Part shown: positions 6,566 through 11,413 of the stretch, piece after piece
Layout of the letters: each line of letters starts with the position of its first letter
Numbering within the stretch: position 1 is the stretch's first letter
Assembly (NCBI GenBank): GCA_030544185.1
Contig: JAUNRO010000024.1
Location: forward strand, 4,499 to 15,911
DNA from: Propionibacteriaceae bacterium
GTDB taxonomy: Bacteria > Actinomycetota > Actinomycetes > Propionibacteriales > Propionibacteriaceae
Direction of reading: 5' to 3'
DNA: 11,413 nucleotides
Notes under the pieces: generated by a model
The model's database searches: none
The model's input: only the letters and a program-made list of their open reading frames with translations
Told to the model about the DNA's origin: nothing
Program-made: the position numbers and the translations under genes

Positions 6566-7329
6566 AACGACAGGTGGGCGAAGAACGGGAGCAGCGCGAC
6601 CATCAGCCCCGTGCTCATCCAGAACATGCCGAAGTTCATCGCGAAGTCCGCCGCCGCGGCCAGGCGGGGGTTGCCGGCGGCATAGTGCCCGTGACCGGCC
6701 GCCTCGTGGCCGAGGTGGTCCTGGATCGGCGCGCTCGGGGCGATGACGTTCTTGAGGTTCCAGATCGCGGCGAGCAGCAGATAGGTCATGAAGGGTACGC
6801 CGATGGTGGCGACCAGCATCGTCTGCTCCCCCGCGCCCGCCGCCTGCAGGGGCGCGGGATCGGCCATGCTCAGGTGCGGCTCCATCGCGGCCATGTCCCC
6901 GTGCCCATGGCCGCCGGCAGTGGCGGGATCACCCCCGCCGTGAGCACCCGGGCCGTGCCTGACCATCATCGCCGCCAGGTGCCACGTCATTGCACCGAAC
7001 ATCGCGCCGTGCCCCACCGCGTGCCAGCCGTGGCGCCGGAGCCCACCCCCAGCGGCAATCCCGCGTACTCCCAGGCCGACGAACCACAGCGCAAAGATCC
7101 CGAAGAAGCCGACCAGCGCGGGCAGCGGGATCGCCGCGGAGAACGGCTGCCACAGCGTGCGCGGCACCATCAGCAGCATCACGATCGACATCGCGAGGTG
7201 GGCGAGATTCGACACCAGCGTGGGCCCGGTCTGGCGGCGCGCGAGCTGATAGAGCGACCAGATCGTCGAGAACGCGAACAGGATCAGCAGCGCGGCGAAC
7301 TTCACCGGCATGTCGGTCAGGGTGAACAT
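6562..7329 (-). CDS. DUF5134 integral membrane protein, His/Met-rich loop
   Basis: A 255-aa membrane protein matching the actinobacterial DUF5134 family, function unknown. Hydrophobic segments are seen at about residues 9-29, 38-56, 66-90, 104-124, 170-192 and 226-252. The segment HAVGHGAMFGAMTWHLAAMM (103-122) has histidines and methionines spaced along a helix, and the following loop (125-155) is rich in His, Met, Gly and Asp, including GGHGHGDM. A second His cluster lies at 205-215 (HLGHEAAGHGH). These could bind a metal such as copper, but that is inference. ATG 7329-7327 is supported by a strong GAAGGAGG immediately upstream, though only 3 bp away. It lies downstream of the fumarase on the same strand with a 105-bp gap, so it likely has its own promoter; a CRP/GlxR-like palindrome sits 65 bp upstream. 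Its stop overlaps the DUF5703 stop by 4 bp. Confidence 0.82.
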   Translation of the reverse strand: MFTLTDMPVKFAALLILFAFSTIWSLYQLARRQTGPTLVSNLAHLAMSIVMLLMVPRTLWQPFSAAIPLPALVGFFGIFALWFVGLGVRGIAAGGGLRRHGWHAVGHGAMFGAMTWHLAAMMVRHGPGAHGGGDPATAGGHGHGDMAAMEPHLSMADPAPLQAAGAGEQTMLVATIGVPFMTYLLLAAIWNLKNVIAPSAPIQDHLGHEAAGHGHYAAGNPRLAAAADFAMNFGMFWMSTGLMVALLPFFAHLSF

Positions 7330-7384
7330 GGGCCTCCTTCGAGCACGGGCAGTCGACCCAGAAGTCGTCTGCAGCGCCCCAGAA

Positions 7385-7433
7385 GTTCCCGGACGTGACG
7401 CACTTCACAACTAACCGGCGCTCCGGCGGGAAC
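7385..7433. repeat. 7-bp inverted repeat downstream of fumarase
   Basis: GTTCCCG (7385-7391) and CGGGAAC (7427-7433) are exact reverse complements around a 35-bp spacer that contains the CRP/GlxR-like palindrome. In the fumarase transcript it would form a long-loop stem just after the stop codon. There is no T run, so a rho-independent terminator is not supported. Confidence 0.3.
7394..7409. promoter_or_regulatory. CRP/GlxR-like binding palindrome
   Basis: CGTGA-CGCACT-TCACA matches nine of the ten fixed positions of the CRP-family consensus TGTGA-N6-TCACA, which is shared by GlxR and Cmr-type cAMP regulators of actinobacteria. It lies 65 bp upstream of the DUF5134 start and 25 bp past the fumarase stop, so the DUF5134 gene is the likely target. 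Confidence 0.4.
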
Positions 7434-7434
7434 G

Positions 7435-8844
<1,410 letters not shown>

Positions 8845-8901
8845 GATTCGACGGTACCCACCGGCCACGATCCCGCCGTTCGGCTCGTTGGGCCCCGCCG
8901 C

Positions 8902-8908
8902 CTATAGT
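8902..8908 (+). promoter_or_regulatory. Predicted -10 for the MFS gene, possibly two-way
   Basis: TATAGT at 8903-8908 is a good -10 box reading toward the MFS gene, with a weak TTCGGC 18 bp upstream. The core CTATAG (8902-8907) is itself a palindrome, so the minus strand reads TATAGG toward the fumarase gene. One element may serve both divergent genes. Confidence 0.4.
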
Positions 8909-8951
8909 TGAAAGCTGAAGCGTCGTGTGGGCGTGGTGACGGAGGTGGATC

Positions 8952-10238
8952 GTGGGGATGTTCGCCTCGCTCACCATCTCGAACTATCGGCGCTATTTCT
9001 TCGGCATCCTGACCTCCAACACCGGCAACTGGATGGGCCGCACGGCCTTGGCGTGGCTGGTGCTCATGGTGCTCACCGAGCAGGATGCGACGGCTCTGGG
9101 GGCGATCACGGCGTTCATGTTCCTCCCGTCGATGCTGCTGAGCCCAGTGGGCGGTGCGCTCGCGGATCGCTTCTCGAAGCGGGCGCTGATGATCACCACG
9201 CAGAGCGTGATGTCGGTCAACATCCTCGCGTTGGGACTGCTGGTCGTCACAGGCAACGTGGCGCTGTGGCATGTGGCGCTCTGCGCGCTGATCGACGGCA
9301 CCGCTTTCGCGGTGGACTCGCCGGCCCGGCACGCGTTCGTGTCGGAGCTGGTGCCGAAGGAGCACCTGCCGAACGCGATCGGGCTCAACTCCACAAGCTT
9401 CAACACCGCGCGCCTGCTCGGACCGGGCATCGCGGGCGTACTCATCGTGCTCATCGGCACCGGCGGCGTCCTGCTGCTGAACGCCGCGGCATATGTGGGC
9501 GTGATCATCGCCCTGGCGTCGCTCGATCGGTCGGCGCTGAGCCGCACCGAGCGCAAGCCGGGCCAGGGCGGGATCATTGCGGGCCTGGGCTATATCCGCC
9601 GCCGCCCATACACGGTCTTGCTGCTGCTGATCGCCGCCGCCATGGGCCTGTTCGGGCTCAACTATCAGATGACCAACGTCATGATGGCGGGCATGGTGTT
9701 CGGCAAGGGCGCCGGTGAGTTCGGGCTGCTCGGCACGATCATGGCCATCGGTACGCTGTCGGCCGCGCTGCTCGCCGCACGCCGCAAACGTCCGCGGGTG
9801 CTGGTGATCATGATCGCGATGGGGATCTTCGTGCTGGCCACCTTGGCCAGTGCGATCGCGCCGACCTATTGGCTGTTCGCGCTGCTGCTGGTGCCGTGCG
9901 GGCTGGCGTCGATCACGGTGATGATCACCTGCAACTCGCTGCTGCAGCTGACGACGGACGCGGCATTCCGCGGTCGGGTGATGTCGGTCTATATGTTGTT
10001 GTTCCTGGGCACCACGCCCCTGGCCGCGCCAGCGATCGGTTGGATCGGTGACACCCTCGGGCCGCGGTGGGCGCTGGGCATCGGTGGCCTTGCGCTCGCG
10101 ATCGTCTGGCTGGCCGCGGCGTTCTATCTCGCACGCGCCGAGGACATCACGGTGCGCCTCGACCTGAGCCGGCGACCGTGGCCGTTGGTGGTCCTGCGGG
10201 GTGAGCTCACCCAGGAGCAGGATCAGAAGTTCAGCTGA
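8952..10238 (+). CDS. MFS transporter, MFS_3/MefA-like exporter group
   Basis: A 428-aa, 12-helix proton-linked major facilitator of the group that holds EntS- and MefA-like exporters; the transported compound is unknown. Seen in the sequence: the opening LTISNYRRYFFGILTSNTGNWM (residues 7-28), motif A in the helix 2-3 loop as GGALADRFSKR (67-77), and the group's conserved DSPARHAFVSELVPKEHLPNA (122-142) followed by NSTSFNTARLLGPGIAG (146-162). Helices fall at about 48-70, 80-101, 104-122, 155-190, 219-239, 253-276, 282-301, 305-327, 343-365 and 373-393. The GTG start at 8952 is chosen because GGAGGT (8941-8946) lies 5 bp before it; the ATG at 8958 is less well spaced. It is divergent from fumarase and convergent with the small RpiR-type gene, with an 8-bp 3' overlap. 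Efflux of a drug or metabolite is the likely role. Confidence 0.92.
   Translation: MGMFASLTISNYRRYFFGILTSNTGNWMGRTALAWLVLMVLTEQDATALGAITAFMFLPSMLLSPVGGALADRFSKRALMITTQSVMSVNILALGLLVVTGNVALWHVALCALIDGTAFAVDSPARHAFVSELVPKEHLPNAIGLNSTSFNTARLLGPGIAGVLIVLIGTGGVLLLNAAAYVGVIIALASLDRSALSRTERKPGQGGIIAGLGYIRRRPYTVLLLLIAAAMGLFGLNYQMTNVMMAGMVFGKGAGEFGLLGTIMAIGTLSAALLAARRKRPRVLVIMIAMGIFVLATLASAIAPTYWLFALLLVPCGLASITVMITCNSLLQLTTDAAFRGRVMSVYMLLFLGTTPLAAPAIGWIGDTLGPRWALGIGGLALAIVWLAAAFYLARAEDITVRLDLSRRPWPLVVLRGELTQEQDQKFS
10231..10238. other. Palindrome holding two opposite stop codons
   Basis: TCAGCTGA is a perfect palindrome. Read forward, its last three bases are the TGA of the MFS gene; read in reverse, its last three bases are the TGA of the RpiR-type gene. 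The two convergent genes therefore overlap by exactly these 8 bp. Confidence 0.9.
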
Positions 10239-10485
10239 CGGCCTTGTGCTCGCGCGCGCTCTCCAACTCGTGCTGCAGCGCCTCGCGGAGATCGCCATAA
10301 CCGGCGAAGCCCACAGAGTGGCAGAACCGGATCACCGATGCCTCATCCGTATCGCACAGATATGCCAACTCTGCGATGTTCAATGAGGCCACAGTGGCGC
10401 TCTCGGTGACCACTGTGCGGCCCACGCGCTGGGCGGACCTCGGCAGATAGGCCATGCGGGACATGATGTCGGATCGAATGCTCAC
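10231..10485 (-). CDS. Stand-alone RpiR-type helix-turn-helix protein (no SIS domain)
   Basis: An 84-aa DNA-binding protein equivalent to the N-terminal HTH_6 domain of RpiR/MurR regulators. Near the C-terminal half it has SLNIAELAYLCDTDEASVIRF followed by CHSVGFAGYGDLREAL, the typical recognition helix and GF-x-GY-x-LR motif. Full RpiR proteins are about 280 aa with a C-terminal SIS domain that senses phosphosugars; here that part is absent and the protein ends in a short charged tail (HELESAREHKAVS). It may be a natural minimal regulator or a truncated remnant. The start is uncertain: GTG at 10485-10483 has GAAGG 9 bp upstream, while GTG at 10494-10492 would add three residues but has no room for a binding site. 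It converges on the MFS gene. Control of that gene or of itself is possible but not shown. Confidence 0.85.
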   Translation of the reverse strand: MSIRSDIMSRMAYLPRSAQRVGRTVVTESATVASLNIAELAYLCDTDEASVIRFCHSVGFAGYGDLREALQHELESAREHKAVS

Positions 10486-10504
10486 GACGTTCACCCTTCA
10501 GGAG

Positions 10505-10517
10505 GTTCGCCCCGAAC
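10505..10517. promoter_or_regulatory. Inverted repeat upstream of the RpiR-type gene
   Basis: GTTCG-CCC-CGAAC is a perfect 5-bp inverted repeat with a 3-bp centre, about 20 bp upstream of the RpiR-type start. Its position suits an autoregulatory operator, or a small hairpin in the 5' leader. No convincing promoter hexamers are seen beside it. Confidence 0.3.
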
Positions 10518-10586
10518 GATAAGCGCATGATGTGACGGTGCTATTACGCCTTCCAGCATGCGGCACGCACTCGAAAGTGATCTTCG

Positions 10587-11246
10587 CTACACCTTGCCAT
10601 CGCTATTTACCGCTGGTCGTGCCGCGTTTGCACGTTCCAATTCGGCCGGGACGCGGAGTCCGATCGAGCGCAGTTCCAGATCCGCCAGGGCGACGATCAC
10701 GGGCCAGCGGCCGTCGCGCCAATCGCCGACCGGGTCGGGGCTGACCCGGGCGAGCTCTCGCACGGGCTGGGTTGCGATGGCTCGCAGAGCGAACAGCTCC
10801 AGATCGGAGTCTGCGTCGATGAGCTTTTCGACCGCTGTCGATTGGCGGACGAAACGCAGCCGCCCGGGCAGCCACAGCGCGAGCACGAGGGCCACCGGCA
10901 GCACGAAGAGCAGCGAGCCGGACAGCCAGGCCAACTGCTCGAGGGTGCGCACCTGATCCTGGGCCGCGGTCACCAGGTCGTCGAGGGAGATCCCGGCCGA
11001 ATCGAGGGGGCGTCGCAGCTCCCCGCCGGCGACCGGGACTCCGCCGGCGGCCTGAGCGGCGTCACCCAGATGATCGCGGACCCCGGCGGCCGCGGACGCG
11101 GTTCGCCGGGCCGGTTCGGCGACCGCCATGATCGACGCCCAGACCTGATAGGCGCCGACGCCCCAGCCCACGATCCACCCGACCACGAACACATCGCCGA
11201 TGATCTGGCGGACCCTGCGCTCCGACGGCCGGGCATAGAGTGCCAC
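10587..11246 (-). CDS. Conserved actinobacterial two-helix membrane protein, function unknown
   Basis: A 219-aa protein with two clear membrane segments (about residues 15-40 and 107-127). Between them lies a likely extracytoplasmic stretch rich in Ala and Gly (41-106, with the pattern AAGGVPVAGGELRRPLDSAG). After the second helix come WLPGRLRFVRQSTAV (125-139) and a cytoplasmic-looking tail with DLELFALRAIATQPVRELARV (148-168) and LADLELRSIGLRVP (187-200). I recall similar proteins in streptomycetes, annotated only as transmembrane proteins; no function is known. The first helix is preceded by a basic N-terminus (RPSERRVRQ) and could act as an uncleaved signal anchor. It starts with GTG at 11246-11244, 4 bp after the stop of the upstream gene, with no strong binding site of its own, so translation is probably coupled. 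It ends about 100 bp before the RpiR-type start. Confidence 0.75.
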   Translation of the reverse strand: MALYARPSERRVRQIIGDVFVVGWIVGWGVGAYQVWASIMAVAEPARRTASAAAGVRDHLGDAAQAAGGVPVAGGELRRPLDSAGISLDDLVTAAQDQVRTLEQLAWLSGSLLFVLPVALVLALWLPGRLRFVRQSTAVEKLIDADSDLELFALRAIATQPVRELARVSPDPVGDWRDGRWPVIVALADLELRSIGLRVPAELERANAARPAVNSDGKV

Positions 11247-11250
11247 GGCG

Positions 11251-11413
11251 TCAGCCCGGCGTCGGGGGCTGGGTCCGGGCCGACGCGAGCGCGTGGCGGA
11301 AGCCTGCGAGATAGTCCTCCCGCGTGCGCTCGGCGAGCTCGGCCCACTGCTCCTGCGGCAGGCTGAGGTCCTCCTCCCGCAGTGGGGTGCGCGTGGGATC
11401 CAGAGACGCCTGC
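11251..11413 (-). CDS. C-terminal end of an unrecognised protein (partial)
   Basis: The last 53 codons of a gene whose 5' part lies outside the window; it ends with TGA at 11253-11251. The visible sequence has a charged helical stretch, LSLPQEQWAELAERTREDYLAGF, followed by RHALASARTQPPTPG. Codon third positions are G/C-rich and the stop lies 4 bp before the next start, which supports a real gene in an operon with the membrane protein. I do not recognise the family and no domain can be named from this piece. Confidence 0.65.
   Translation of the reverse strand, partial: QASLDPTRTPLREEDLSLPQEQWAELAERTREDYLAGFRHALASARTQPPTPG

Noticed and set aside
6310..7398. 362-codon plus-strand open frame
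   Set aside because: It covers the DUF5703 gene in another frame and is antisense to DUF5134; the composition is that of a high-GC shadow frame.
10500..10530. AGGAGG on the plus strand upstream of an ATG
   Set aside because: The ATG at 10527 is followed by ATG and TGA at once and the spacing is too long, so there is no gene; the plus-strand bases are likely incidental.

Overview
The window looks like ordinary chromosomal core sequence from a high-GC actinobacterium. Three things point there: a mycothiol biosynthesis ligase (mshC) linked to the three uncharacterised actinobacterial families DUF3090, SCO1664-like and MSMEG_4193-like; a coenzyme-F420-type luciferase-like oxidoreductase; and small actinobacterial families such as DUF5703 and DUF5134. 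Codon third positions are strongly G/C except for tyrosine, which is nearly always TAT. I cannot name the genus. I see no insertion sequence, prophage, CRISPR array, integrase or defence system.

Left part (1-3233): a minus-strand run reads, in order of transcription, histidine phosphatase, DUF3090 protein, SCO1664-family kinase-like protein, then mshC, which is cut by the window edge. It looks like one operon. mshC is clear, but the KMSKS signature expected at residues 290-294 is absent. Divergent from this operon lies uppP, which recycles undecaprenyl pyrophosphate for cell-wall synthesis.

Middle part (3234-6352): uppP converges on an F420-type oxidoreductase with one base between them. That gene is divergent from an aldo/keto reductase with 30 bp between start codons. 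A minus-strand tRNA-Leu(GAG) follows, with a good -10 box and a small leader hairpin. A 10-bp perfect inverted repeat then flanks the predicted promoter of the DUF5703 gene.

Right part (6353-11413): the small DUF5703 gene converges with a DUF5134 membrane protein and their stop codons interleave. Upstream of the DUF5134 gene is a CRP/GlxR-like palindrome, and further upstream lies a class II fumarase. The fumarase is divergent from an MFS exporter. The exporter gene ends in an 8-bp palindrome shared with the stop of a very small RpiR-type DNA-binding protein that lacks the sugar-binding SIS domain. The window ends with a two-gene minus-strand operon: a two-helix membrane protein preceded by the tail of an unrecognised protein.

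There is no gene-free stretch longer than about 150 bp. The items most worth a second look are the missing KMSKS motif in mshC, the SIS-less RpiR protein, the tyrosine codon anomaly, and several short operator-like inverted repeats.
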